Source: Sporosalibacterium faouarense (GTDB taxonomy: Bacteria; Bacillota; Clostridia; Tissierellales; VENL01). From it: a stretch of DNA of 64,000 nt. Positions 17,544-27,367 of the stretch are shown piece by piece. The position numbers and the translations under genes were made by a program. The notes beneath the pieces were generated by a model. That model was not told the origin of the DNA. It saw only the letters and a list, made by a program, of their open reading frames with translations, and searched no databases. Position 1 is the stretch's first letter, and every line of letters begins with the position of its first letter. Location: the NCBI RefSeq assembly GCF_016765695.1, contig NZ_JAETGO010000043.1:1-64000 (forward strand), written 5' to 3'.

Positions 17544-17975
17544 GCTACAGTCTTCACAATAACCAAAGAACTTCACATTGTGATCCACTATTTTAAATTT
17601 CCCTTCTTTTTCAATTTCCTCTTCAAGATTTTCCAGTAAATCTATTTCAACCTCAATTACTTTACCACAATTAAGACATATCAAGTGATGATGTCTATGA
17701 TCATTAGAATTTGAATTTATCTCATATCTATTACATCCATCATTAAAATTTAGCTTATATACTATTTCTAGCTCTTCTAATAGTTGGAGAGTTCTATAAA
17801 CAGTAGCTAAGCCGATTTCTGGATATTTATTTTTCACTTTATCATATATTTCCTCTGGACTTAAGTGGAGTCCTTGATTCTCTAAGATAACATCTAAAAT
17901 GATTCTCCTCTGTGTGGTTAGTTTATATCCCTTTTCCTTAAGTCTAGATTTTAAATCACTAATTAAAGCTTCCAC
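17538..17975 (-). CDS. fur: Fur family transcriptional repressor
   Basis: A 145-residue metalloregulator with an N-terminal winged helix (YKLTTQRRIILDVILENQG...GLATVYRTLQLL) and a C-terminal dimerisation domain with the His-rich DHRHHHLICLNCGKVIEV and second zinc pair CEDCSK. Four cysteines in two CxxC pairs indicate the structural zinc site. Fur, PerR or Zur cannot be separated by eye; the Fur-like box upstream favours iron and autoregulation. Start GTG 17975 has AGGTG upstream. Confidence 0.88.
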   Translation of the reverse strand: MEALISDLKSRLKEKGYKLTTQRRIILDVILENQGLHLSPEEIYDKVKNKYPEIGLATVYRTLQLLEELEIVYKLNFNDGCNRYEINSNSNDHRHHHLICLNCGKVIEVEIDLLENLEEEIEKEGKFKIVDHNVKFFGYCEDCSK

Positions 17976-18050
17976 AATAACACCTACTTTTAAACTTTCT
18001 ATAATATAGTCTATACTTATAATATGAAAAAGTCAACAAATTTGTTAATA

Positions 18051-18080
18051 ATTGATAATCATTTTCTTTTGATAATGAAA
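18051..18080 (-). promoter_or_regulatory. Putative Fur box upstream of fur
   Basis: TGATAATCATTTTCT (18053-18067), followed by GATAATGAAA, resembles the 7-1-7 Fur operator TGATAATNATTATCA, with two or three mismatches in the second half. It is about 80 bases before the fur start, suggesting autoregulation. Confidence 0.42.
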
Positions 18081-18184
18081 TATTTGATTGATTTAGATTT
18101 GAATTTTTCACCGAAAATACTGTATTTATAGCCATTTTTTTTGATAAAAAGCAAAATCATTGATTCTAAATATTTTTTGTTGAA

Positions 18185-18880
18185 TTAAATAATTATTTTT
18201 ATCTCACTTTCTATAAAAATACTTTTATTCGTAACCTTACATAACAAAGCTTTTATTAATACACCAGAATTTTTGGCTTTTTCTAATGCAGCTGAGAAAT
18301 CAGGATCCATATCCCAATTTGGTCTAAAAATTTTAGCATCATTTCTTTGAATTACAAAAATTATACCTGCCTCTATTCCATGTTCTTTAGCATCTATTAA
18401 TTCATATACATGCTTAGTACCCCTCGTTGTCGGAGCATCAGGAAATTTAGCTATACCATTTTCCACAAAGGTTACACATTTAGCTTCTATTAGACTTCTT
18501 TTTTTTGGACCTAGTAAACCAATATCTAATCTACTATTACCATAAACCACTTCTTTTTTTACATCATCATAATCTTGAAAAAAAGACAATTGTCTATCCT
18601 TAAATGCTTTATATAATAACGTATTAGGAAGCTTTGAATCTATGGAAACAAGAATATTATTATAATAAACCATTAATAAATCAAAATTAGTTTTTCTAGT
18701 TTCACTATTTACCTTTCTTACAATAATTCTTGCTCCTTCTGTTAAAAGCTCCTTCATTCTGCCGGTGTTGGGAACATGGGTCATTTCTAGATTCCCATCT
18801 ACGATTATCTCAGCTAAAAATCTATTTAATCTCTTTTTAAAGACACCTTCAAGTAGGTTCCCTTCAAAGTCAATTTTCAT
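18185..18880 (-). CDS. sfsA: SfsA family DNA-binding/nuclease-like protein
   Basis: A 231-residue member of the SfsA (sugar fermentation stimulation) family. It has an N-terminal OB-like part (FEGNLLEGVFKKRLNRFLAEI, HVPNTGRMKELL) and a PD-(D/E)XK-like core (SRLDIGLLG...SLIEAKCVTF) with FPDAPTTRGTKHVYEL. Its role in E. coli sugar regulation is poorly defined; nuclease-like fold residues are intact. It directly follows the DUF1292 gene with an 18-base gap, so the two are likely co-transcribed. Confidence 0.92.
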   Translation of the reverse strand: MKIDFEGNLLEGVFKKRLNRFLAEIIVDGNLEMTHVPNTGRMKELLTEGARIIVRKVNSETRKTNFDLLMVYYNNILVSIDSKLPNTLLYKAFKDRQLSFFQDYDDVKKEVVYGNSRLDIGLLGPKKRSLIEAKCVTFVENGIAKFPDAPTTRGTKHVYELIDAKEHGIEAGIIFVIQRNDAKIFRPNWDMDPDFSAALEKAKNSGVLIKALLCKVTNKSIFIESEIKIII

Positions 18881-18898
18881 CTTTAAGCTCCAAATAAT

Positions 18899-19168
18899 CT
18901 ATATTATTTCATCAGCTAAAGCTTCGTAAGCAGCAACTACGTCGTCAAACTCTGATTGATCTTCAATATTAACTAATATAGTTTCGCCATTTTCATCCAT
19001 ATCAATTCTTAAAATATATGCTTCTTCCTCTTCTTCATCAGTTGGGAACAATACTGCATACTCATTTTCTTCAATTTCAAAGGTTGCAACAACTTCAAAT
19101 TCGATTTCAACACCATTTTCATCAATTAAACTTATTATATTCTTTTCATTATTGTCTTTTTTGCTCAT
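18899..19168 (-). CDS. DUF1292 protein (YrzB-like)
   Basis: An 89-residue acidic protein: ISLIDENGVEIEFEVVATFE, then YAVLFPTDEEEEEAYILRID and a closing helix. This is the DUF1292 family found beside ruvX (yrrK) in most Firmicutes. No biochemical function is established. GGAGGG lies upstream of the start, and the gene is 16 bases from ruvX. Confidence 0.9.
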   Translation of the reverse strand: MSKKDNNEKNIISLIDENGVEIEFEVVATFEIEENEYAVLFPTDEEEEEAYILRIDMDENGETILVNIEDQSEFDDVVAAYEALADEII

Positions 19169-19184
19169 TATTAACCCTCCATAA

Positions 19185-19598
19185 TCATTTTATTTTTTCT
19201 AAATAGGATTGTAAAATAAAGGTAGCAGCTACCTTATCAATTACTCCTTTTCTCTTTTTTCTACTAACATCAGCATTTATTAAAGCTCTTTCAGCTGAAA
19301 CGGTAGTTAATCTTTCATCTTGAAGAATAACTTCAACTTCAAGCTTACCTTTAAGCTTGTCAATAAACTTCAAGACTTTTTCTCCTTGAGGTCCTATAGT
19401 ATTATTCATATTCTTAGGAAGTCCAACTACTACTTCCTTTATATCATATTTTTCTATTATTTCAGATAACTCTTGTAAATCTGTTTTTATTCCTTTTCTC
19501 CTAATAGTAGTCACACCTTGAGCAGTAAGTCCCAATGGATCACTAACGGCAACTCCTATAGTTTTATCTCCCACATCTAAACCCAATAACCTCTTCAT
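19185..19598 (-). CDS. ruvX: RuvX/YqgF pre-16S rRNA nuclease
   Basis: A 137-residue RNase H-fold nuclease (once called Holliday junction resolvase). Motifs: [18 protein letters not shown] (metal-binding Asp), [13 protein letters not shown], and [14 protein letters not shown]. It matures the 16S rRNA 5' end in E. coli. The start is ATG 19598, with GGAGG seven bases upstream; a longer frame reaching 19610 lacks a ribosome site. It lies next to the DUF1292 gene, as in Bacillus yrrK-yrzB. Confidence 0.94.
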   Translation of the reverse strand: MKRLLGLDVGDKTIGVAVSDPLGLTAQGVTTIRRKGIKTDLQELSEIIEKYDIKEVVVGLPKNMNNTIGPQGEKVLKFIDKLKGKLEVEVILQDERLTTVSAERALINADVSRKKRKGVIDKVAATFILQSYLEKIK

Positions 19599-19610
19599 TC
19601 CTACCTCCAA

Positions 19611-20561
19611 TTATATTACTTTAATACAGAATTCAGGACACCCTTTAGCACAGTATCCACAAAATACACATTTATCATATACGGGAACAGCTTTCCCATT
19701 AACAATCTCTATTCCTCCATGCTGACATACTTCTACACATTTACCACAGCCTAAACACCATTCAGCAATATGTAGTTTTCTACCCTTTTTATTTAATTTA
19801 TCTTTAATATACTTAGGTATTGAGCCTTTTTCCAAAAGGTTAACATTTGCATCTACTTCATCCTGTGACTGCATTCCTATGGCTATTGAATGTAAAAAAG
19901 GAATATCTCTAACAAAATTAAAGGCTTCTTCAACACTTTTTATAAGGTGTCCTCCACCAAGGGGTTTCATACCATATATACCTTTTCCTTTATTATATGC
20001 CATTTCTATTCCCTTAATCATATCTTCAATTGTACCATCGCTAATACCTATCCCTAGTTTATTAACAATTGGATGAAGTACCTCTATCTCGTCATACTTT
20101 AGTGAATCTACTACACCTTGTACACGATGGGTAGAAATACCAAATGCCCTTATTAAACCCTTTTCCTTAGCCTTTAAAAAATATTCAATAGCTTCATAAT
20201 GTCCTCTAATGGTATGCTCACTTTCTTGCTCATGCAAAAGAAATATATCTATGTAATCAGTATCCAAATCATTTAGAGCCTTCCGTAGACTGGCTTCCGC
20301 CGTTTCCTTTGAATATGAATATGACTTAGTTGCAATAACAAAATCTTTTCTATTAATATGCTTTAGAGCTTCCTTTATATATCCATAATTATCATATAAT
20401 TCAGCAGTATCTATAAAATTTATGCCCCTATCAAAGGAGTATTTAATTATCTCAGCTCCCCTTTTAATCGGAAGAGCAGCCTGTAATGGACTAATAGTTA
20501 AAGAACCAAAACACAAACCCGATACCTCTATGTCAGTATTACCCAATTTTTTATATTTCAT
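19611..20561 (-). CDS. Aldo/keto reductase with C-terminal 2[4Fe-4S] ferredoxin domain
   Basis: A 316-residue oxidoreductase. An aldo/keto reductase barrel comes first (FIDTAELYDNYGYIKEAL holds the Asp/Tyr of the catalytic tetrad; DIFLLHEQ and AFGISTHR follow), then a ferredoxin domain with two clusters (CLGCGKCVEVCQHGG and CVFCGYCAKGCPEFC). Such fusions occur in anaerobes and probably pass electrons between NADPH and an iron-sulfur partner. Substrate unknown. ATG 20561 is preferred over an upstream GTG because AGGGAAG is better spaced. It overlaps the stop of the preceding gene at 20567 only in the longer form. Confidence 0.92.
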   Translation of the reverse strand: MKYKKLGNTDIEVSGLCFGSLTISPLQAALPIKRGAEIIKYSFDRGINFIDTAELYDNYGYIKEALKHINRKDFVIATKSYSYSKETAEASLRKALNDLDTDYIDIFLLHEQESEHTIRGHYEAIEYFLKAKEKGLIRAFGISTHRVQGVVDSLKYDEIEVLHPIVNKLGIGISDGTIEDMIKGIEMAYNKGKGIYGMKPLGGGHLIKSVEEAFNFVRDIPFLHSIAIGMQSQDEVDANVNLLEKGSIPKYIKDKLNKKGRKLHIAEWCLGCGKCVEVCQHGGIEIVNGKAVPVYDKCVFCGYCAKGCPEFCIKVI

Positions 20562-20566
20562 TATAC

Positions 20567-22774
20567 TCACTTCCCTAATATATTTGTTTCATTTATCCTA
20601 ACTATTGTAACATATATCAAGGAGATAGTAATATAAATATTTGAAATACTTGCCATTATTATACCTGAATCATTGACCATAAGTCCCACTAAATTTGCAA
20701 CTAAAGTACTGGTAAATCCTATGGCAATATATTTATGTTCTTTAAAAATATCTATAATTATCTTTTCAAAGTTCTTCATAAGAACTATCATGCTTAATGC
20801 CGTAATTATAAGAACCTTAGTCCAAATCGTAATTCCAAAAAGTCTTAAATTCATAAATATTTTTCTTCTAGCTATTTCTAAAATATATAAAGGATTCTGT
20901 TTTAAGATTACTAATAGTAATCTTCCTAAGTGCGTTGGATTTTCATTAAAAAAACCATCTATTATTGCAATTATACCAATTCCTAAAAATAATAGTGTTA
21001 ATAAAATAAAAATCCTTTTTAAATTAATCTTGTAATTAAATACCCCAAAGATGAATATAGTAATCATAAAAAATACTGCTATACTTCCACCTACATTAGC
21101 ACCTATTTGAGGATGAGACGTTACTAATAAGATTATTCCCAAAAAAGATAGTATATAATAGTGTTTATTAAATATTTGTAAGAAACAACCGATAAAGACT
21201 CCGCTTACACCTAGTAAAACTCCAACCATTTCATTGCCAATTCCAAAATATCTTGCTCCTATAATAGGATCATATCCTAAAACAGAAAATTTAATTAGAC
21301 TTCCACCAGTTACCATATCAATAATTAGTAAAAGTAAAGTAGCTCCACTTATACAAATTAGCCTATACTTTTCTTTAATAGTTAATATTAATAAACAAAT
21401 AATAACAAAAATCAAAATACTATATAAAATAAATCCAAAATAACTTTCTACATCTATAATGGATATAAGTATAAAAACTAAGGGAATGACAAGTACAAGT
21501 AATAAAAGTATTCTTAAAATATTAATTATTGTATTAAATAGAATTCCTTCTAAATCTTTATGTTTAGCAAAAATCCACAATATAATAGTTAAAATAGTCA
21601 CCATAAATATAGTTATATAACTAAATATTTTTAGCGCTTTTGGTCTGATTTCAGATATTAAAATGGTTTTATTATTCAAATTTTTTATGTATTCATAATT
21701 ATCTTCCAAGTATTTAATCGTCATGGGATATCCTAAAAAGCTATCACTTGAAGCTCCTAGATAACTTGAAATGGTTGGTGCTATATCTATATTTGATACA
21801 ATTCCTTTTCTTCTTGTTGTTCCTGAGGTCAATAAGCCTTTATTTTTATTTCCTTGCCAGATAATTAATGGCGATAATCTACTTTTATCTTCAAAATATT
21901 CTTGTCCATTTGGGCTTATTATCATAACCATAGACTCTCTATCATCTATTTCATCTATTAAATTACCAATAAAATTATCTATGTATTTTAAAGCTATATT
22001 TCTATGATATAAATACATCTCTTCCGATAGATATTTTTTATTTTCATTTAATCTATTCAAATCTCCTGTATCAACAACTATTAAATTAGCTTTTTTTTCA
22101 GTCTTTTTCACTTCGTTTATTATCTTATCATAATCTGTCCTAATATTGCCAATAAAAGTCTTATCATTAATTACAATATCATCAATATTACCATAATCAA
22201 TATAACCATTACTGTCCATGGCAATTAAACAACTTTCTCTACCAAATGAATCAGCAGTATCTGAGTTACCAAATACTGCTGTTTTATAGCCATTTTCATG
22301 AATACTATCTCCTAATGCTCCTATATAAGGAGAATAATCCATGTTCTTATTATTTTTTAATAATTCCATTATATTCAAATTAATAATCCCTAAGTCAGCT
22401 AAGTCTTGTCCCACTCTATTATGGTATATTTCCTTGTTCTCATTATTGATTATAAAAAATTCTGCACTACTGTTATTTGCATATGCTCTAGATGAAGCAT
22501 TTATAGTAAGATACCCCTGGAATCCATCATATCCCTTAGCCCCTCTAATGTTCATTAAAGCAATGCTACCAGTATCCGCCAAGTAGCTTAAGTTATTCAT
22601 TTTTTCAATATCTTCTAATGTAATAGTGTTTATTATTATTGCATAAACTCTTTTGTCACCATAATCAGAAGTAGTTATCCTAGCTTTGTCAATTGAAGCC
22701 CCATTAACCCTAATTAAAGCCATACTCAGCAAAGCTAAAGTTAATAAGGTTATCATTGTTTTTTTAGGAATCAA
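20567..22774 (-). CDS. Alkaline-phosphatase-like polytopic membrane protein
   Basis: A 735-residue protein with an N-terminal signal/anchor, an extracellular domain of the alkaline phosphatase superfamily (ITLEDIEKMNNLSYLADTGS, MVMIISPNGQEYF, and NIDIAPTISSYLG near the metal-site region), and about ten membrane helices from residue 375 to the end. The start is TTG with AGGAGAGG upstream. It lies between ireB and the aldo/keto reductase, inside an otherwise conserved alaS-ireB-ruvX cluster. The substrate is unknown; a cell-envelope phosphate or phosphoglycerol transfer is conceivable by analogy, but residues for such a role are not established here. Confidence 0.7.
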   Translation of the reverse strand: MIPKKTMITLLTLALLSMALIRVNGASIDKARITTSDYGDKRVYAIIINTITLEDIEKMNNLSYLADTGSIALMNIRGAKGYDGFQGYLTINASSRAYANNSSAEFFIINNENKEIYHNRVGQDLADLGIINLNIMELLKNNKNMDYSPYIGALGDSIHENGYKTAVFGNSDTADSFGRESCLIAMDSNGYIDYGNIDDIVINDKTFIGNIRTDYDKIINEVKKTEKKANLIVVDTGDLNRLNENKKYLSEEMYLYHRNIALKYIDNFIGNLIDEIDDRESMVMIISPNGQEYFEDKSRLSPLIIWQGNKNKGLLTSGTTRRKGIVSNIDIAPTISSYLGASSDSFLGYPMTIKYLEDNYEYIKNLNNKTILISEIRPKALKIFSYITIFMVTILTIILWIFAKHKDLEGILFNTIINILRILLLLVLVIPLVFILISIIDVESYFGFILYSILIFVIICLLILTIKEKYRLICISGATLLLLIIDMVTGGSLIKFSVLGYDPIIGARYFGIGNEMVGVLLGVSGVFIGCFLQIFNKHYYILSFLGIILLVTSHPQIGANVGGSIAVFFMITIFIFGVFNYKINLKRIFILLTLLFLGIGIIAIIDGFFNENPTHLGRLLLVILKQNPLYILEIARRKIFMNLRLFGITIWTKVLIITALSMIVLMKNFEKIIIDIFKEHKYIAIGFTSTLVANLVGLMVNDSGIIMASISNIYITISLIYVTIVRINETNILGK

Positions 22775-22793
22775 TTAAACCTCTCCTATAATG

Positions 22794-23054
22794 CTACATA
22801 TTCTCCCTAAGGTAGCTCTTTAGTAGTTCTTCTAACAATTCATCTCTTTCTAGCTTCCTAATTATACTTCTAGCATTATTATAGCTAGTTATATAGGTTG
22901 GATCTCCAGATAATATGTATCCTATCATTTGATTTATTGGCTTATAGCCCTTCTCCTCTAGTGCTTTATACACACTAGTAATGATTTCCTTTGCTTCATT
23001 AACATTATCCTTCTCAACAGTAAATTTCATGGTTTGATTCATATCTTTATTCAT
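22794..23054 (-). CDS. ireB: IreB family regulatory phosphoprotein
   Basis: An 86-residue helical protein (Bacillus YrzL, Enterococcus IreB) that is phosphorylated by the PASTA kinase IreK and affects cephalosporin tolerance. The core [34 protein letters not shown] is characteristic. The Thr near the N terminus (MNQTMKF) corresponds to the phosphorylated residues. It sits directly after alaS, as in most Firmicutes. Confidence 0.95.
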   Translation of the reverse strand: MNKDMNQTMKFTVEKDNVNEAKEIITSVYKALEEKGYKPINQMIGYILSGDPTYITSYNNARSIIRKLERDELLEELLKSYLRENM

Positions 23055-23119
23055 AGAAACTCACCCCTTTACTCTTATTATATAGTAAAAAGAACTTAAA
23101 AAACAGTCTTCAAAGATAT

Positions 23120-25759
23120 TTATTTCATTTGTTCTTTTACTAAATTTTCAACCTTATTAAGTGCTTCTTCTAGCTTCCCAGGATCTTTTCCACCAGCCTG
23201 AGCCATATCTGGACGACCACCGCCGCCTCCTCCAGTTATCTTAGAAACTTCCTTAATTATTTTACCAGAATGTATCCCTTTTGATACTAAATCTTTAGTA
23301 CACATTGCAACTAAATTAACTTTTCCATTACTTACAGTCCCTAGAACTAATAATATGGAATCCATTGAATCCTTTATCTTATCTCCTAGTTGCCTTAAGC
23401 CATTAGCATCCATTCCTTCAACTACCTTAGAAATAACATTTACTCCATCAACATCTCTAATATCATTTACTATGTCATCTAATTGAGTCATTGCCAATTT
23501 AGATTTCAACTTATCAATTTCTTTTTCAAGGCTCTTTGTCTCTTCTGTTATAGACTGAGCTTTATTTAACAAATCATTTTTATTAGTCTTTAGTATGCCC
23601 GCAACATCATTGATTTGCTCTTCCATATTATTCATATACTCATAAACATACTCTCCAGTAATAGCCTCTATTCTTCTAACTCCAGAAGCAATTCCAGATT
23701 CACTAATTATCTTAAATAAACCAATATTACTAGAGTTTTTGATATGAGTTCCTCCACATAGTTCCTTGCTATATTCTCCTACCATAACTACTCTCACATT
23801 GGAACCATATTTCTCATCAAACAATGCTTCTGCTCCAAGTTTCTTAGCTTCCTCTAAAGATGTTTCTATAGTCTTAACATCTAAACCTTCTAGTATTACT
23901 GTATTTACCTTCTCTTCAACTACTCTCAGTTCATCTTCTTTAAGAGCTTCAAAGTGAGTAAAGTCAAATCTTAGTCTTTCTGGCATAACTAAGGATCCTG
24001 CCTGATTTACATGTTCACCTAAAACTTCTTTCAACGCTTTATGAAGTATATGAGTTACTGAGTGATTTCTAGCTGTATTTATTCTCTGTTTTCTGTCTAC
24101 AATAGTTTCTATTGTATCTCCAACTTTTATTTGACCTTTATTTACACTCACAAAGTGAAGGAATATATTTCCACTTTCTTTCTTTGTATCAGTAACCTTT
24201 GCTTCACAGAAATTATTAATAAAAATCCCTTTATCTCCTATCTGTCCACCACTTTCAGCATAAAAAGGAGTTTTATCTAGTATAACTATTCCTTCTTCAT
24301 CTTCACCTAATCTATCAACCTTATTATCTTCCTTAATAATAGATACCACCCTTGAAGAGGAAGTTAAACTTTCATAACCTTCAAACTCTGTACTATTAAG
24401 ATTTGTAAGATTATATGAGCTTGAATTCCATACACTATTGCTTCCTTCTTCTCTTGCTTTTCTAGCTCTTTCTCTTTGCTGTTCCATTTCATGATTAAAG
24501 GATTCTTCATCAACAGTTAATCCTTCTTCTTCCAAAATCTCTTTTGTTAAATCCAATGGGAAACCATATGTGTCATATAATTTAAAGGCTTTTTCACCTG
24601 CTAATTCAGTTTTACCTTCATTTTTAATAATATCTATGTAATCCTTTAAAATATTTATTCCTTGATCAATTGTCTCTTGGAATTTCTCTTCTTCAATTCT
24701 AATGATTTTTTGGATTTGTTCCTGCTTTTCCTTCGTTTCAGGGTATACTCCCTTCCAAAGATCTATTACTACTGGCACTAGTTTATAAAGAAAATTGTCA
24801 GTAATTCCTAATAATTTGCCATGTCTTGCAGCTCTCCTAATCAATCTTCTTAAAACATATCCTCTACCTTCATTACTTGGTAATATACCATCAGATACTA
24901 AGAAAGTCATTGCCCTTAAGTGATCAGTTATAACTCTCAATGACATGTCATTTTTGTCGTTACTTCCGTACTTAACGTTACTTGCTTCTTCAACAGCTTT
25001 TAAAATACTAACTATTGGTTCTATTTCAAATATATTATTAACCTGTTGTGAAACAACAGCCATTCTTTCTATACCCATTCCAGTGTCTATATTAGGATTT
25101 GGCAATGTGTTGTAATTACCTTGTTCATCTTTATCATATTGAGAGAATACTAGATTCCAAACCTCAACGAATCTTTCACAATCATCACATCCTGGTTTAC
25201 AATCTTCACTATCACACCCATGTTCTTCTCCTCTATCGATATAAATTTCTGAACATGGCCCACAGGGTCCAACCTCTAATTCCCAGAAATTATCATCCTT
25301 ACCCAATCTAACTATCTTTTCTTCAGGCATTTTTATAACATCTTTCCAAATATCATAAGCCTCATCATCTTCCTCATATACAGAAGCCCAAAGTATATCA
25401 GGTGAAACTTCCATCCTTTCGGTCATAAATTCCCATGCCCATTCAATAGCTTCTTTTTTGAAATAATCTCCAAAGGAAAAGTTTCCTAACATCTCAAAAA
25501 AAGTACCATGTCTTGAAGTCTTACCCACATTATCTATATCTCCAGTTCTTAAACACTTCTGACAATTAGCCATCCTTCTTTTTGGAGGTTCTTCTGTTCC
25601 CATAAAATATGGTTTTAATGGAGCCATACCTGCATTTATTAGCAATAAACTCTTATCATTTTTTGGTACTAATGAAAAACTCGATGTAACTAAATGATCC
25701 TTTTCCTTAAAGAAATTCAAAAATTCTTCCCTAATTTCATGCAATCCTAATTTTTTCAT
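23120..25759 (-). CDS. alaS: Alanyl-tRNA synthetase
   Basis: Charges tRNA-Ala. The 879-residue protein is full length: the class II catalytic core at the N terminus (LINAGMAPLKPYF, HGTFFEMLGNFSFGDYF), the tRNA recognition domain, the editing domain with zinc ligands (ARNHSVTHILHKAL, ELCGGTHIKNS), and the C-Ala domain ending with GGGGGGRPDMAQAGG. Start ATG 25759 has GAGAGGGAG at eight bases; an in-frame GTG overlaps it. I saw no T-box in the 92-base upstream gap. Confidence 0.97.
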   Translation of the reverse strand: MKKLGLHEIREEFLNFFKEKDHLVTSSFSLVPKNDKSLLLINAGMAPLKPYFMGTEEPPKRRMANCQKCLRTGDIDNVGKTSRHGTFFEMLGNFSFGDYFKKEAIEWAWEFMTERMEVSPDILWASVYEEDDEAYDIWKDVIKMPEEKIVRLGKDDNFWELEVGPCGPCSEIYIDRGEEHGCDSEDCKPGCDDCERFVEVWNLVFSQYDKDEQGNYNTLPNPNIDTGMGIERMAVVSQQVNNIFEIEPIVSILKAVEEASNVKYGSNDKNDMSLRVITDHLRAMTFLVSDGILPSNEGRGYVLRRLIRRAARHGKLLGITDNFLYKLVPVVIDLWKGVYPETKEKQEQIQKIIRIEEEKFQETIDQGINILKDYIDIIKNEGKTELAGEKAFKLYDTYGFPLDLTKEILEEEGLTVDEESFNHEMEQQRERARKAREEGSNSVWNSSSYNLTNLNSTEFEGYESLTSSSRVVSIIKEDNKVDRLGEDEEGIVILDKTPFYAESGGQIGDKGIFINNFCEAKVTDTKKESGNIFLHFVSVNKGQIKVGDTIETIVDRKQRINTARNHSVTHILHKALKEVLGEHVNQAGSLVMPERLRFDFTHFEALKEDELRVVEEKVNTVILEGLDVKTIETSLEEAKKLGAEALFDEKYGSNVRVVMVGEYSKELCGGTHIKNSSNIGLFKIISESGIASGVRRIEAITGEYVYEYMNNMEEQINDVAGILKTNKNDLLNKAQSITEETKSLEKEIDKLKSKLAMTQLDDIVNDIRDVDGVNVISKVVEGMDANGLRQLGDKIKDSMDSILLVLGTVSNGKVNLVAMCTKDLVSKGIHSGKIIKEVSKITGGGGGGRPDMAQAGGKDPGKLEEALNKVENLVKEQMK

Positions 25760-25851
25760 ATATGTCACTCCCTCTCAAAATATGGGAATATCTCGTCCCA
25801 ATTATCTATATGTAGGATTATAAATAAAAAGTATTTTCATGTCAATATACC

Positions 25852-27045
25852 CTAAATATTCGTAACTTTTTCTATAATAAACCCTGATAATATCCTTATT
25901 ATTGCTGCAACAGGTACAGCTAAAAGCATTCCGAGAATTCCACCAATATTAGCACCAATCAATAAAGCAACAATAACTATTACTGGATGCAATCCAACAC
26001 TTTCTCCTACAATCTTAGGAGATAGGATATTACTCTCTATCTGTTGAATAACTACAAAAAGTATTATAACCCATATTGCTTTAATAGGTCTATCTAAAAG
26101 TGCAAAGAATACTGCTGGAATTGTACCAATTATTGGTCCAAAGAAAGGAATAAAGTTAGCTATTCCTGCAATCAATCCAATTATCAAGGCGAAATCAATA
26201 CCCAATATAGCTAATCCTATAACGGTAAAAACTCCAACGAATAAAGCTACTATTATTTGCCCTCTAATAAACTTACTAAGTACTGTATCTATTTCTCTTC
26301 CTACTTTCATTGTATCAGGCCTAAATCTCTTAGGAATTAATAAATATATTTTTTTCTTAAAATAATCTTTATCCTTAAGAAAATAGAATGTTAGTATTGG
26401 TATAATAATTAATCCTAATATCTTTGAAAACATATTTATAATAGAAGTAGTAAAATTTTGTATACCTTCAACCAAAGAGCCTTGCACTTTATTCAAATTA
26501 TTCTTAATGACTTCTTGAATTCCTTGAAGTTCTGGTGGTAAATCCTTAAGGTTGTCAGCATACCTTAAATAAAGCTCATTTAAATTATTAAAGTATCCTA
26601 TTAGCTCTTCAAAGTAAACATCTATATTTTTACCAAGCTTTTGAAACTCTAAGCTAATTCGTGGAAAAATGATTATTGCAAGTACTACTATAATTCCAAT
26701 TAATAATAAATAAATCAACAATACTCCCCATAGCCTTTTTATCCCTTTATCCTCTAAAATATTTACAAGAGGATTTAATAAATATGCAAATGCTATCGAA
26801 TAAATAACTGGCATAAACAAGCCTTTAATATCTGATGAATCTCTAAATATGTAATACAATAAAAATAACCCTAGGACTATAAATACTAGCCAAATTATGT
26901 ATTTTCTTGTAATTTTAAATCTTTCGTCCTCCAAAACATATTTATTACCTATATGTATTAAATAATAAATAAGTAAGCCAATAAAGCAAGTCAAAAAGAT
27001 TTCTTTTGCATATCCTAATACTGTTAAAAAAAAGATGTTATCCAT
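25852..27045 (-). CDS. AI-2E family transporter
   Basis: A 397-residue membrane protein with about eight helices. The pattern of paired N-terminal helices, a long central amphipathic region (residues 140-210), and the C-terminal GLIAGIANFIPFFGPIIGTIPAVFFAL and SPKIVGESVGLHPVIVI motifs define the AI-2E (PF01594-type) exporter family. Some relatives export AI-2 or sodium; the substrate here cannot be told. It precedes alaS in the same direction. Confidence 0.88.
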   Translation of the reverse strand: MDNIFFLTVLGYAKEIFLTCFIGLLIYYLIHIGNKYVLEDERFKITRKYIIWLVFIVLGLFLLYYIFRDSSDIKGLFMPVIYSIAFAYLLNPLVNILEDKGIKRLWGVLLIYLLLIGIIVVLAIIIFPRISLEFQKLGKNIDVYFEELIGYFNNLNELYLRYADNLKDLPPELQGIQEVIKNNLNKVQGSLVEGIQNFTTSIINMFSKILGLIIIPILTFYFLKDKDYFKKKIYLLIPKRFRPDTMKVGREIDTVLSKFIRGQIIVALFVGVFTVIGLAILGIDFALIIGLIAGIANFIPFFGPIIGTIPAVFFALLDRPIKAIWVIILFVVIQQIESNILSPKIVGESVGLHPVIVIVALLIGANIGGILGMLLAVPVAAIIRILSGFIIEKVTNI

Positions 27046-27107
27046 GATTTACCCCCTTAATTAGAAATAAATAATTAATTACTTAAAATATTCCAATATG
27101 TACTTAA

Positions 27108-27135
27108 AAGAAAAGGCAGCAAAGCTGCCTTCTTT
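27108..27135 (-). terminator. Terminator after the small protein gene
   Basis: Stem AGGCAGC/GCTGCCT with a three-base loop and a T-rich tail. Confidence 0.8.
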
Positions 27136-27149
27136 AACTTCTAAACAAT

Positions 27150-27317
27150 TTAAAACATGCCCATTCCCATGTTACTAACTACATTAGATAGCATTTTCTT
27201 GCTAGTTTTCATAGCTTTCTTTCTTTGTCTTGGGCTCATTTTATTGAATGCGTACATTCCTGCAGTAGCACCAATAATACTTCCAGCCATCATACCAGAC
27301 ATGAATTTACCTTTCAT
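27150..27317 (-). CDS. Small glycine/methionine-rich membrane-associated protein, YtxH-like
   Basis: A 55-residue protein: FMSGMMAGSIIGATAGMYAFN forms one short hydrophobic segment, followed by a basic tail SPRQRKKAMKTSKKM. The layout resembles YtxH-type stress proteins but is shorter. ATG 27317 is chosen for its AAAGGAG ribosome site. It lies 50 bases after the PRC-barrel gene and before a terminator, so the two likely share a transcript. Confidence 0.7.
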   Translation of the reverse strand: MKGKFMSGMMAGSIIGATAGMYAFNKMSPRQRKKAMKTSKKMLSNVVSNMGMGMF

Positions 27318-27367
27318 TGTATTCACTCCTTTATTTTGCTGGATATTATTAGTTTGCTTCAATTGTG

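Noticed and set aside
25760-25851. T-box before alaS
   Set aside because: The gap is 92 bases, too short for specifier stem and antiterminator, and no T-box sequence was seen.
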